Below are positions 47,141-57,491 of a DNA stretch of 64,000 bases, piece after piece (the first letter of the stretch is position 1; every line of letters starts with the position of its first letter). Source of the stretch: Eleusine coracana subsp. coracana (taxonomy: Eukaryota; Streptophyta; Magnoliopsida; Poales; Poaceae); the NCBI GenBank assembly GCA_032690845.1, contig CM064430.1:4946949-5010948 (forward strand), in the 5' to 3' direction. The position numbers and the translations under genes were made by a program. Under the pieces are notes generated by a model that saw nothing but the letters and a program-made list of their open reading frames with translations, was not told the origin of the DNA and did no database searches.

Positions 47141-48539
47141 TAGTTATCACGTGAATATTAGTGCGATCAAATTTAGTCTTGAAAAGATCTCTAGTTTCTT
47201 TACTTCGGCTTTCTTGAGCCAAAGCTTTTTGTAATACTTGGTTAAGTGTAGCAAAATCATGGCCATCTATTTTTTCCTTAATGTTAGAGCGTAAGCCATT
47301 AAATGCTAAATCAGCTAAATCCTTTTCAGAGAGTGTGAGACTAAAACATCGGTTTTTTATGTCTCTAAACCTTTTAATGTAATTAGAACCTAATTCATCA
47401 TGTTTTTGCCTAACCGATGTTAAATGAGAAAGTTTCAATTCATTTTCTCCATTATAAAAAGGATCATGAAATTTCTGCTCTAATTGCTTCCATGTAAAAA
47501 TAGAATTAGGTGGTCAAGCAGAAAACCATGAAAAAGCAATACCAGACAAAGATAGTGGGAACAATCTAATTTTAAAGTAATCAGCCAAACTAGCTTCACC
47601 TAGTTTTGCTAAAAATTGGCTAATATGCTCCCATGTAGTCCTATTATCCTCCCCGTTAAATTTAACAAAATCAGGCACTTTAAATCCAGGAGGATATGGT
47701 TGAGAATCATAAGTTTTGGAATATGGTTTTTGATATGTACGAGTTTGGCAACTTGGTATACCATATTGATCACGTAATAACTTAGCCAATTGTTCATGAA
47801 CATGCTCAAGAGAGTATTGTCCAGGTGGAGTTTGTACATGAGAAGCAACTGGCTGTGTAGTTGAAGTTTGATAAGGATTGATACTTCGGTTTGGTAAAGC
47901 CGAAGCTATCGCACCACTAGATCCTACATTACTAGGTGTGACTAAAATTCCTCCAGTATTGACTGAATTAAGGTAATTACGACCATCTTGATTATTATTA
48001 TAGAGAGTACCAAAACTAGAAGTATTAGTACTATCTTTATGAGCACTAAGTTCAGCAGATTCATGTTGTTTCTTATTAAATTCATCATTAGCTCGCAACA
48101 TGGCAGCACGAACTTTGCTGTCTAAATTGCTCTCTAATCGGCTATCAATACTACCATCAATTTGTTGTTGCAAACTATTAGCTATCCTAGCATTAACAGC
48201 CTGATCAACCATATGAGCCATATCTTCAGCAGATAAAGTAGTAGGAGGTGGACTGCTCTTAGTACTTACATTAGTAGTGTCAATGGAGGGTAGAACGGCT
48301 GTCTTGATTTGAGCCACCACGCCATGCCGATCCTTCTTGAAGCTTGAAAGAAACATGTTCAACTCCTCATCATCACGAGCCTTCTTGAGCCTCAACTCCT
48401 CCTCTTCACGTGCCTTCTTGATCTTGAGCTCCTGCTGATCACAGGCATTCTTGCTTTCCTCAAACGACTTGTGAAGTTCTTCAGGTATCTCTTCTAATGA
48501 AGTCGTGATAACGTTCTTCGAGCTAATGTCAGAACTCAT
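47004..48539 (-). pseudogene. Gag of element X
   Basis: Two frames, 47514-48539 and 47004-47438, separated by an in-frame TGA after AFSWFSA. The N-terminal part is rich in charged coiled-coil sequence (EESKNACDQQELKIKKARE). The gag domain follows (FNGEDNRTTWEHISQFLAKL, LSLSGIAFSWFS, KRFRDIKNRCFSLTLSEKD). It is clearly related to gag-Y but diverged, showing that X and Y are sister families. Confidence 0.82.
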
Positions 48540-48609
48540 AATCGAGATAGATGAATTCGGCTTTGCAAAAACCTGAATTTCTCCTCCCCAGCAGAGTCAC
48601 CAAAAAGTG

Positions 48610-49461
48610 TGTTGACGCTGAGTTGCACCGTTAAACACGAGCACGCAAACGTGCAGCAACGCGCGGCTGAGTCTGTCGAAACCGGACCCTCTGGTATCCA
48701 AAACCGGAGCCTCCGGTTTTCATGGGCTCACCGCAGAAACCAACGAACGCATGCTGGGGAGAGACCCCGTCGGGGCAAGCGCACTCTTGGGTTGTCCTAG
48801 CATCGGCAAGCCAGCTAGAACGCCTTCAAATGCCGTAGAGACGAAGAAGAACAACAATTAGGGTTGAGATTGGAATTTAGGGTAGAAAGCAAAAGAATAG
48901 AGATAAAGGTGTAGATTGATTTGTTTCGATTAGGTATGGATGCCTCAATCGGTCGTGACCCTTTGTATATAAAGGGTGGGAGGTTTTGCCCTGCAAAAAA
49001 CCGAGATTTACATGATTTACGTGAAGAAAACAAACTCTAACTTGGTCTGGACCGTGAAAACCAGACCCTCCGGTTTACAAAACCGGACCATCTGGTTTTA
49101 TAGTCTCTGAGCACCTTCAAAATGTCATAACTTCCTCGTCCGTAGTCCAAAATAAGCGTTCCATATATCCGTTTTGATCGCCTCGACAAGGGCTTCATCG
49201 TGAAGACTTCAAATAAGTATTTTGGCTTGATCTTCATACTTTTTCATGCACTTCTTTGTTTGTCGAGTGAAACTCAGCCAAAATACTTAAGAAATATGCT
49301 CACAACCTGCAAAATATGTCTAAATACAAAATATATAAAATAATCAATATTATATTTGATTTAGACAATTTTGACCATTATTTGTCTACCAAAACCGGAT
49401 GCTCTGGTTTTGTAAACCGAACACTTCGGTTTTCCCAAAATGTATATTTTGGTCGTCAATA
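48610..49461 (-). repeat. LTR of type X (5' LTR of outer element)
   Basis: 852 bp, plus-strand ends TGTTGACGCTG and GGTCGTCAATA (one change from TCAACA), followed by the GTGGC target duplication. CCGGTTT modules occur at about 48677-48720, 49054-49098 and 49390-49434. Confidence 0.88.
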
Positions 49462-49466
49462 GTGGC

Positions 49467-49560
49467 GTACCACGAGTGCACCATGTGCTTTGTTTTTTAA
49501 AACCAGTATCCTGGAGACCAAAATTTTTCTCTCTCTCTCTTTTTCTCCTGGTGGCAACAC
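49467..49560. other. Short spacer between element X and element E3
   Basis: 94 bp with a (CT)n run at about 49530-49540. No gene. Confidence 0.5.
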
Positions 49561-50106
49561 TGTTGGGGGAATGCCCACCCCCTTAGTCTCCCCAAGCCCA
49601 GAAGACAACCCAGCAACAAGGAACAAGGCCTAGCTGGACTGGCGGCCTAGAAGACCTTCGGCCCAGCAGGCGTCCGAAGAACGGTACGGCCGAAGGCCGT
49701 ATGAGGCGGCAGGCCCCGGGCGCAGGCGCTAGAGAATGACAGCCAGGGGCATGTACCAGATGAAGATTGAAGTACCAGAATACCCTTAGGTCAAGTAGTA
49801 AGATGTATAATATAAGGTCTGGGGCAAATCTATAAACACACCCGGAGGATAGGTGAGCATGGATCTATAAATGCTCACTTGCACCTCTAAGCGAAGAAAA
49901 CAGGCCTCTACCACTGGAAACTTCATGTACTATTCTGACCAGATAATACAAAGTTCGTTAGCCGAAGGGCGCCCGTTCGTGCCCTTCGGCGTAAGTGGTG
50001 TTACTTGGTCTTGTTCGCTCTCGTTGTAGCTTGTCCGAGGGGCCTTCGGCCTGTCCAGCCCCCGGCTAGCCCACTACTTATTTGTTCTGGACTTGTAACC
50101 ACAACA
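49561..50106 (+). repeat. 5' LTR of E3
   Basis: 546 bp from TGTTGGGGGAATGCCC to GTAACCACAACA, with TGTTG/CAACA ends. Contains CTATAAATG at about 49866 as a possible TATA box. Its end is fixed by the primer-binding site that follows. Confidence 0.75.
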
Positions 50107-50108
50107 GC

Positions 50109-50125
50109 TGGCGCCGACCGTGGGG
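50109..50125 (+). promoter_or_regulatory. Primer-binding site of E3
   Basis: TGGCGCCGACCGTGGGG begins two bases after the LTR. The TGGCGCCG start is the usual form in plant gypsy elements; the tRNA was not determined. Confidence 0.7.
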
Positions 50126-50149
50126 AGTTGAAGAGAAAAGCACGTAGGG

Positions 50150-51660
50150 ATGGCAGGGGGCAAGAGACCACCCGCTTCGGGCCTGTCGCAGCAGGCAACA
50201 ACCCGAAGTAGGGCGGCAGTGGAAGTCGCTCGCCCGGAAACGTCGGCGGCGGCCGGGGCGCGCCCGTTTCGGGAAGACGTTGAGGGCCTTGTCGAAGAGG
50301 CATCCGATAAGGTCAATGAACGTGGGCAAGAAGCTGTGGCTAAGGGAGAAACTGCCGGTGGGCAGCTCACGCAAGAGGAGGCAGAGTATGCCAGTCGGGT
50401 GGCAGAAGACCGCATCAGAAAGCAGGAAGAAGATGCACTACGGGAGGAGGAGAATGTGAGGTTGATGGAACATGAAGTTGAAATGCAGAAAATGGTAGCC
50501 GAGGAGTAGATACTGCGGGCACATGCTTTGCAAAATCTGGCGTAGCAAGAGGCTAGTTATAACCAAAGAATTGAAGCGACCAAGAGGCGGCAGGAGCAGC
50601 TGAGCAGACAGTTGGAGATCCTTCAGAGAGGCGGGATCCCCGCGGAGCAAGCTCTAGTGTATAAGGAATTTCGTGAAGATGGGGCAAGGGCACATTCCAC
50701 TAGAAGCCTTCATCCGGTGCAGCCAGCAGATCCTAACTCTCCCCTGGCGGTCGAATTACAGGCGGTGCAGTGGCCCGCAAGGTTGGTTCCGGTCAAACTT
50801 CCAACGTTTGCAGGGACTTCAGATGCTAAGGAGTTTTTCATGAGGTATGAAACAGCTGTGGAGTCAGCCGGAGGAAATGACGTAGTAAAGGACAAAGCTT
50901 TTCTGTTAGCATTGGAAGGAATAGCGGGTACCTGGTATGCTAAGCTGCCGCCGGGGGAGCGTTCGGTCATGGGCGCAATTTAAAGAGAGAGTCTCAGTAC
51001 ATTTCAGGGGAAATCATGCCAAGCCAGTGGGATCTTGGGATCTGGCTGCTTGTGTGCAGAGAGAGGGTGAAACGCTAGCCAACTATACTCGGAGGTTCAT
51101 ACATTTGAAGTCCCAGGTATCCGACATACATGAGGCCACGGTGATTGAGTCTGTTGCAAAGGGGCTCCGGATGGGAGCGGCCACGAGTGCTATCCGGGTG
51201 GAGCAACCTCAGACCCTGGATCAATTGCTGAGCATCTTGGAAGGGCAGGTACGGGTGGAAGAGGATGAAGAGGAAGAGCGTCGAAAGGCGCGCTCGGGAG
51301 TGATGATGGGACGGGGGCAAAATCTGAACACCGGAGGTTGGAGTCCAAATCAGGGCGGGGTAGGCCGCAACTTTACATGGTGCGAGGTCTTCAATGTCAC
51401 GCAAGGGGAGGCCTCGGGATCAGCACCTAGATGTCCTCAGCCGCCATCGCCGCGTCCGGGACCGAGGCAGCCCCGGTCGGGTCAACTTTTCTACTGTGCA
51501 TTTCACGGCCCGGGGTGCACGACAGCTCCAATTACTGTCCTGATATTAAAGCACTATCCGATGCAAGAGTGCGGCGAGAGGCTGAGCAAACTAGGCTAGT
51601 GATGCATACTCAATACACACATGCCGCTGCCTTCTACCCCCCTCCCCCGCATTTTCACTA
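50150..51660 (+). pseudogene. Gag of E3
   Basis: Starts MAGGKRPPASG at 50150. A long charged coiled-coil region (EEAEYASRVAEDRIRKQEED) is broken by TAG codons at 50507 and 50542, and the coil continues in the same frame (QRIEATKRRQEQLSRQL). The gag domain follows (LPTFAGTSDAKEFFMRYE, ALEGIAGTWYAKLPPGERS) and a frameshift near 50965, after which KERVSVHFRGNHAKPVGSWD and ETLANYTRRFIHLK are read in another frame. A degenerate zinc-knuckle-like FYCAFHGPG lies near 51495 and needs a further frame change. Confidence 0.8.
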
Positions 51661-51853
51661 GCCACCATTTCTGCAGTACCACCATCCCGCCCCACCGCCA
51701 CAAATAGTTGCGCTACCATCCCCACCACCCCAGCTCACGCTTCCGGCTCCTTCGGCGGAGCAGTTACAACTTCCACCACAGCTGAAGCCGGACGAATGTC
51801 CCGAAAGAGCGCAACCCATACAGCACATTCAGAATCTGGGGGCATCTCATGGC

Positions 51854-52582
51854 ATGATCTTTGCTATAACTGGAGGTTCGGGGCATGAGTTCCCCTCTAA
51901 GAGGCAGCACCGAGAGCATGTTCGGCAAGTGAATCATGTGGCTGCACACCCTCCGGTTGGGGTTACTTGTTGGATGGACATGCCGATTTCATTCTCAGCG
52001 GCTGATTTGAGGCCGATGATCTTTCCGCATGACGATGCCATCGTGATGGCGGTCAATATCAATGGTTTCGACGTACGTAAAGTCTTGCTTGATGGAGGGA
52101 GTTCGTTCGATGTCATTCTCTAGAGTACTATTGAGAAGATGGGGTATGGCAGGTCTGACCTACAGGCTTCTTCAGTTCCGCTACAGGGATTTGGAGGAGA
52201 ACCCATTCATGCGATAGGCAGTATTGTGCTCAAAGTGTCGTTCTCTGGACTAGGGGGGCACCGAACGGAGGACATTCGGTTTGATGTGATAGAGATGAAC
52301 TATCCTTATAATGCTCTGTTGGGCCGGAGGGTTATCAACAAATTCCTGGCGGTGCTTCATCATGGCTACCTATGCATGAAAATGCCCGGACCAGAGGGTG
52401 TCATCACAGTGTATGGGGATCATGTTGAGGCTCGGAGGCTGGAGTTTGGGTCATCACCAGGGCAGCATCACATCCATGTTATAGCTGAAGAGTGTCAGAC
52501 CAAGAGTCTTGCGGTGGAACCACCAGCAGCACCCAAGTGGGTACCGAAGGTCACACCGGTCGAAAGCACCAAAGTTGTCTAG
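51854..52582 (+). pseudogene. Protease region of E3
   Basis: Aspartic protease with NINGFDVRKVLLDGGSSFDVI, the catalytic D in LDGGSS. An in-frame TAG at 52121-52123 follows VIL. The remainder (STIEKMGY, ALLGRRVINKFLAVLHHGYL) is open to 52582. Protease would cut the polyprotein; here it is split. Confidence 0.8.
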
Positions 52583-52594
52583 TGCACCGATCGA

Positions 52595-54042
52595 ATGGAT
52601 GAAACGGTTTTGATTGGCAGGGAATTATCACAGGATGTGGAGGAACAGTTGATGCAATTCATGAGAAACAATACAGATGTCTTCGCATGGTGGCCGAAAG
52701 AGCTCCCCGGTATCGACAAATCAATCGCTGAGCGTCGATTGGATGTCGCTCCGAAGGTACATCCGGTCAAGAAGCGAATTAGAGTTTGGACAGACGAAAA
52801 GGCCAGCATACTGAGGGCCGAAGTGCAGAAATTGCTAGATTTAAATGTCATTTGGCCTACTGACAGAACCACCTGGCTTGCGAACCCTGTGCTGGTTAAG
52901 AAACCAAATGGCCAGTGGCGCATGTGCATTGATTTTACAACTTTGAACAAGCATTGCCCGAAGGATGACTTCCCGCTAGCTCGTATAGACCAGTTGGTGG
53001 ATGAAACGGCAGGTTGTGCATTGATGAGTTTCTTGGATGGTTACTCGGGGTTTCATCAAGTCTGGTTGGCTACAGAAGATCAGACTTTGACAGCCTTTCA
53101 GATACCAGGGGGGACTTACTGTTACAACTGAATGCCTTTCGGGTTGAAGAATGTCGGGGCCACTTTCTCGCGTACTGTTAAAGCTACATTGGGGACACAG
53201 ATGGGCCGCAATGCGGCAGCTTATATTAATCATATCGTTGTCAAAATTGTTGAAGAGGCGGACCATGTGAAAGACCTGGCAGAGACATTTGCTAACCTGC
53301 GGAGAGTAGAGATGCGACTGAACCTGGTGAAGTGCATGTTTGGGGTTCGTTCGGAAAAGCTACTGGGGTATCTGGTGTTGAAGGAGGGAATTAACCCGAA
53401 CCCGGTCAAAATCAAGGCAATCATGGATATGCAGCCTCTGGCATCTATTCGGGAGTTGCAGAAATTCACTGGCCATGTTGTAGCATTGAGCAGGTTTATC
53501 TCTCGATTGGCTGAAAAGAGCTTACCTTTCTTTGAGACACTTCGCGGTCCCCGGGCATTCACATGGGGTGAGGAGCAACAGTTAGCATTCGAAGCGCTCA
53601 AAAATACCTTGTTGAACTTATCACTCTCAAACCACCCCCACCGAAGGCTCCTCTGTTGGTATATATTGCTGCGGCGTCGAAGGCAGTGAGTGCGGTCTTA
53701 GTCTACAAAGCACTGAAGGGCAGTGATACTTTTCAGCAGTTACCGGTGTACTATGTGTCAGAAACATTAACGGCATCACGATGTAACTACACTGTGGTAG
53801 ACAAAATGTTGTATGTTGTGGTCATGGCTTCACGTAAATTGCAACAGTACTTTGATGATCACCCTATCACCATACCTACCATATACCCACTGCGAGATGT
53901 ATTGACAAATAATAAGGCCTCTAGCGCTATGTTGAAGTGGGCGGCTGAGTTGGCTCAATATAACATCACCTTCGTTGCTCGCAAGGCCATCAAATCACTG
54001 AGTATTGGCGGAATTTGTGGCCGAATGAACTCCTCATGGTGA
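52595..54042 (+). pseudogene. Reverse transcriptase and first RNase H of E3
   Basis: 52595-53131 holds RT motifs (KWVxx-like KLLDLNVIWPTDRTTW region, CIDFTTLNKHCPKDDFPL, FLDGYSGFHQVWLA) and ends in a TGA just before MPFGLKN, where the family has arginine. 53132-53689 continues with FGLKNVGATFSR, but the active site reads YINHIVVKI instead of YxDD, so both catalytic aspartates are lost. 53656-54042 is the first RNase H (AASKAVSAVLVYK, YYVSETL, DHPITIPT), in another frame. Confidence 0.82.
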
Positions 54043-54062
54043 AGCCGAAGACTTAGCTTAGG

Positions 54063-54575
54063 ATGTTCTGGAGGATCCAGTTTGGACAATTCACACTGAC
54101 GGTGCTTGGGGGGCCTCCGGAGCAGGGTGTGCCGCTAACATCTCCCGGAGGGCAAACCATGTGGTTCTCTGCCATGTTAGCTTTCCAAGCAACAAAAAAT
54201 GTTGTGGAATACGAAGGCATATTGCTGGGTCTTCAGCAAGCTCGAGCCTTAGGGGCTAGGAGGCTGGTTATCTACTGCGATTCTCAGTTGGCTTCAGCTC
54301 AGCTAGCAAAAGAATATCAAGGTAGGGATCTAGAAATGGCTCGGTATATCAGTAAGGTGAGAGAGATGGACAAGTACTTCTTGGGCTTTGAGGTTTGCAA
54401 TATTCGCCGCACCAAAAATGGAGAAGCAGATGCATTGGCTAAGGCTGCAGCTGGACAGCGTCCGGTCGCTGGTGATGTGCTTCATAAGGTTATGAGTGAA
54501 TCAGCAACTGCGCCAGAGATGAAAGGCCGAAGGGTGTTGGCCATCACGACGGAGGATTGGAGGGCTCCCATTTGA
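54063..54575 (+). pseudogene. Archaeal-type RNase H of E3
   Basis: Shortly after the start a frame change separates the HTDGAWGASG motif from the main frame, which reads NVVEYEGILLGLQQARALGA, VIYCDSQLASAQLAKEYQG and NGEADALAKAA. This second RNase H, placed between RNase H 1 and integrase, is a Tat-lineage mark. Confidence 0.75.
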
Positions 54576-54582
54576 GCATGTC

Positions 54583-55774
54583 TTGAAGGACGATATATCA
54601 CGGATGACAAAGGAGGAGCGGCAGAGAATATTGCATCGGTGTCGGGGATACACTATTGTTGATAATGTTCTGTACAAGGGGGGTGTCTGCGCTCCTCTGC
54701 TTCGTTGTCTCAGCAGGCCGGAGGGGCAGAAGTTATTACGAGAAATCCACGAGGGGCTGTGCTAGTCACATCTGGCTCCGAGGGCCTTGGTGGCTAAAGC
54801 ATTTCGCTAGGGGTTCTATTGGCCTACAGCTGTTCGGGATGCCGAAGACTTGGTTTGGGTGTGTGCGGGATGTCAGTGGATGGGCCGCCAATCTCACCTA
54901 CCTGCTACAGCCTTGCAACCAATTCCTCCGATTTGGCCCCTCGCCTGTTGGGGGATCGATATTGTGGGACCACTGCCTGCTGCTCTGGGGGCTATCGGTT
55001 TGCCGTGGTAGCTATAGATTATTTTTCCAAATGGGTGGAGGCCGAACCGCTGGTTCAGATAACAGCTGGAAGCGTCAAAAAAATTTCTGGAAGAATGTAG
55101 TCTGTCGCTTTGGGGTTCCGCTAGAGCTCACTGTGGACAATGGTAAACAGTTTGAGGGGCTCGAGTTCAAAGAATACTGCCTTAGCCTGGGCGTAAAGAG
55201 GTGTGAAGTTTCCGTCATTAACCCGAGAGCCAATGGAGCTATGGAACGCATGAATGGTACCTTGTTCTACGGAATTTCTCGTTCGCTAATCGGCTTACCG
55301 AAGGGAAAATGGGTCGAGGTGATGCCAAATGTTCTCTGGTCCATCAGAACAACTGCTACAAGGTCCACTGGTTTTTCTCCCTTTTGGTTGTTGTATGGTG
55401 CGGAGGCGGTCACGCCGGAGGAGATTCAGGCCGGATCATTTCGCACAATCAGGCCTCATGCCAATGAAGACGATGTGGCAAAGGATATGTTGGAGGAAGT
55501 ACGCATGCAAGCAGTCGCCAACCTTCACAAATACATCGCATCCTTCAAGAAGACATACAATCGCAAGGTTCACTCAAGGGAGTTCGCACCAGGTGACTTA
55601 GTCCTTCGACACAACCCTAACCCAATCAGCGTCGGCAAACTGTGTAGCAAGTGGCTGGGTCCCTTCATTATAGACCGATCAAACAGGCCGGGGGCCTATC
55701 ATCTGTTGGAGTTGGACGGCTCCCCAATGCAGCACACTTACAATGCCGATGCCTTGAAGCGTTTCTATGTGTGA
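54583..55774 (+). pseudogene. Integrase of E3
   Basis: The zinc-binding part (LLREIHEGLC, then SHLAPRAL in other frames) carries TAG stops at about 54763 and 54809, the latter in AFR-GFYWP, where the family has glutamine. The core is split between frames: GGYRFAVVAIDYFSKWVEAE (54819-55100), then CRFGVPLELTVDNGKQFEG and NPRANGAMERMNGTL (from about 55090 to 55774), giving D and E residues. The C-terminal domain ends KWLGPFIIDRSNRPGAYHL and LKRFYV. Confidence 0.82.
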
Positions 55775-55876
55775 GGCGCAGTAGGTCGTTTCCATAGTCG
55801 TCATACCTGTTTTGGTGTATAAAAAGCTGGGGTGGAGCATGTGTGTTCCTGATGCCGTACTTCACCCAGTCAATGT

Positions 55877-56072
55877 GTTCCGGGATATGTCTCGAGGAGC
55901 CGTTCGGGCTGCGTCTTAAAAAGTTGTTCTGGGATATGTCCCGAGGAGCCGTTCGGGCTGCGTCTTAGAAAGTCGTTCTGGGCTACGTCCCAAGGAGCCG
56001 TTCGGGCTGCATATTAAAAAGTTGTTTCGGGCTGCGTCCCGTGGAGTCCTTTGGGCTGCGTTCTGATTACTC
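55877..56072 (+). repeat. Four 49-bp tandem repeats in E3 3' region
   Basis: Units start at 55877, 55926, 55975 and 56024. Each holds GTTCTGGGATATGTCCCGAG, GGAGCCGTTCGGGCTGCGTC and TTAAAAA. The fourth unit is diverged. They lie just after the integrase, in non-coding DNA. Confidence 0.9.
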
Positions 56073-56594
56073 TGTTTTGTGTCCATAGCTGCCCGGTGGG
56101 GGCGCACAGTTTGGCTAAAACATTCGACAGGTCAGTAATGCAAGCATGTAAGGGCCTCGGGCACTTGGTGAGGTAAGATGATGTTACTTAAGTTAATTTT
56201 TGTCCTTTTAATGGCAACTACGGCCTCACAGTCCTTCAGAGGACGCATCATGAATCATCGTGGCACCTACAGCCATTACCCAAACAACTACGGTTCGATG
56301 CCGGACAACTACGGTCCGATGCTCCGGAAGGGCAAGCCCGGAAAGCCGGGCGTGACACGGGCCCGATGCCGAACAACTACGGTTCGAAGCTTTGCCATTT
56401 CTGCACATTTAAGCGTAATTTTGAATTATAACTGATATGCCATTTTGTGAATACAACGCAAGCCCAAAGGTAGGGAGATACAAAACTTGCCCGAAGGCGT
56501 CAGGTTTATAGGAGCCCGAGGGCATTAAATACACAACGGCCCGAGGGCCCAATATGCTAAGGGGCCCAAGGTCCCTGCACTAGGTAAAATCTCT
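56073..56594 (+). other. E3 3' non-coding region
   Basis: Contains a short imperfect repeat, AACTACGGTTCGATGCCGG (three times between 56260 and 56395), and an 85-codon frame at 56178-56435 that starts with a signal-peptide-like stretch (MMLLKLIFVLLMATTASQS) but has no recognisable domain. I do not call it a gene. Confidence 0.4.
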
Positions 56595-57491
56595 TCAAGG
56601 CAACTGCTTCAGTTCATTAAGCATCTCTGATAACTCGAGGTGCTTCTCGGCCAAATCGTTAAGCGCGGTACTAGATTCTTCTATTCGACGACGGCCTTGC
56701 GCTATGCTCTATCGGCGCCTTTCCAAGTCGGCAATAATTTGCAAGCGGTCAAAGGGAGTTCGCGTCGCTTGCCGGAGAGCCTCCACGTCCAGGTCAGACG
56801 AACTGCTAGATGAGGCATCGCCATGAGATGGACTAGGGCTGCCGCTGGAAATCTAGATTGGCTCTGCCTTCGGTGCTGGCAACAAAATAGGGGGTTCGGC
56901 CGCAGTGTTGCCGCTCGCCCTTCGGGCGTCGTGGCTTATGCGTCGATGAAGCAGCACTTCCAGGGACACGCGCAGGCATGCCGCTTTAATGCGTTCATTC
57001 TCCTCATCAATGGAGGACAGGAATTCTGGAAAACTCCCTTCGGGGTGTTCACGCTTCCAACGCCGCCATTGCACACCACGAATCAAGTAATCACCAGGGG
57101 CTTCCCCAACTCCCAGCACTTTCATAGATACAGGAGCTATGTCCAATATTGTGGCATCTGGCGGAACCGAGGAGGTATCCTCGGAAGGTGTGTTCTAGAG
57201 AAAAATAGCAAGGAAAATCTTAGGGAAAATACAATAGACAATTTAGGTAAATAATGAACAGAGTTTCATTCCAAAAGACGCCTAAGTAACAGGGAGAGAG
57301 CCATCGGAGCCCTACATGCTTACGACCGCTGTACAAAATCACAACCCGTGGCATGCTAGCTAGCCTAGAAGGTGCGTTGGCCTTAGATAAGGGCGAACTC
57401 ACACCTGGGTCTCCGGAGCGGTCGTGGAAGGTGCCTCGGGGTCGTGGGGCTCTTCGGTGCCGGAGCCCGGAGCAGCAGAGGTGGCGGCAGC
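56595..57491 (-). pseudogene. Spliced antisense gene of E3, truncated by E4
   Basis: Lies opposite to gag-pol in the 3' region, as reported for an extra antisense frame of maize Grande. Upstream exon 57405-57491 (PGSGTEEPHDPEAPSTTAPE) ends GACCCAG before GTGTGAGT, a strong donor. The acceptor is TTTTTCTCTAG at 57195-57205, giving a 210-bp intron in phase 0. The downstream exon 57194-56595 encodes YLIRGVQWRRWKREHPEGSF, FPEFLSSIDEENERIKAACL and an amphipathic helix, LNDLAEKHLELSEMLNELK, before TGA 56595-56597. Two in-frame TAGs (about 56853 and 56708) break it. Its N-terminus is removed by E4. Function unknown. Confidence 0.65.

Larger units (their letters stand above)
33585..49461 (-). mobile_element. 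Outer Tat-type gypsy element X containing element Y
   Basis: 15.9-kb composite bounded by LTRs of type X at 33585-34411 and 48610-49461 and flanked by GTGGC on both sides (33580-33584, 49462-49466). Coding is on the minus strand. Inside are two LTRs of related type Y and two copies of a gag/RNase H/integrase block. The archaeal-type RNase H next to integrase (FDGSVCKRGQGIG, EYEALLFGLEI) and the VDGG-type protease place X and Y near the Tat lineage of Ty3/gypsy. No complete pol exists in the composite, so it is not autonomous. Confidence 0.85.
49561..57491 (+). mobile_element. Tat-type gypsy element E3, 5' part, interrupted by E4
   Basis: Plus-strand LTR retrotransposon with order LTR, primer-binding site, gag, protease, RT, RNase H, archaeal-type RNase H, integrase, then a non-coding 3' region with an antisense gene. 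The second RNase H and the antisense frame point to the Tat lineage (as in maize Grande). The 3' LTR is not in the window: element E4 inserted at 57491, and the rest of E3 should lie beyond 64000. Many stops and frameshifts show it is dead. Confidence 0.82.

Noticed and set aside
55877..56072. CRISPR array
   Set aside because: The repeats are contiguous 49-bp units without unique spacers, in a plant retrotransposon.
56178..56435. 85-codon frame with a signal-peptide-like start
   Set aside because: It lies in the non-coding 3' region of a dead retrotransposon, overlaps short repeats that generate its NNYG motifs, and has no homologue that I recognise.
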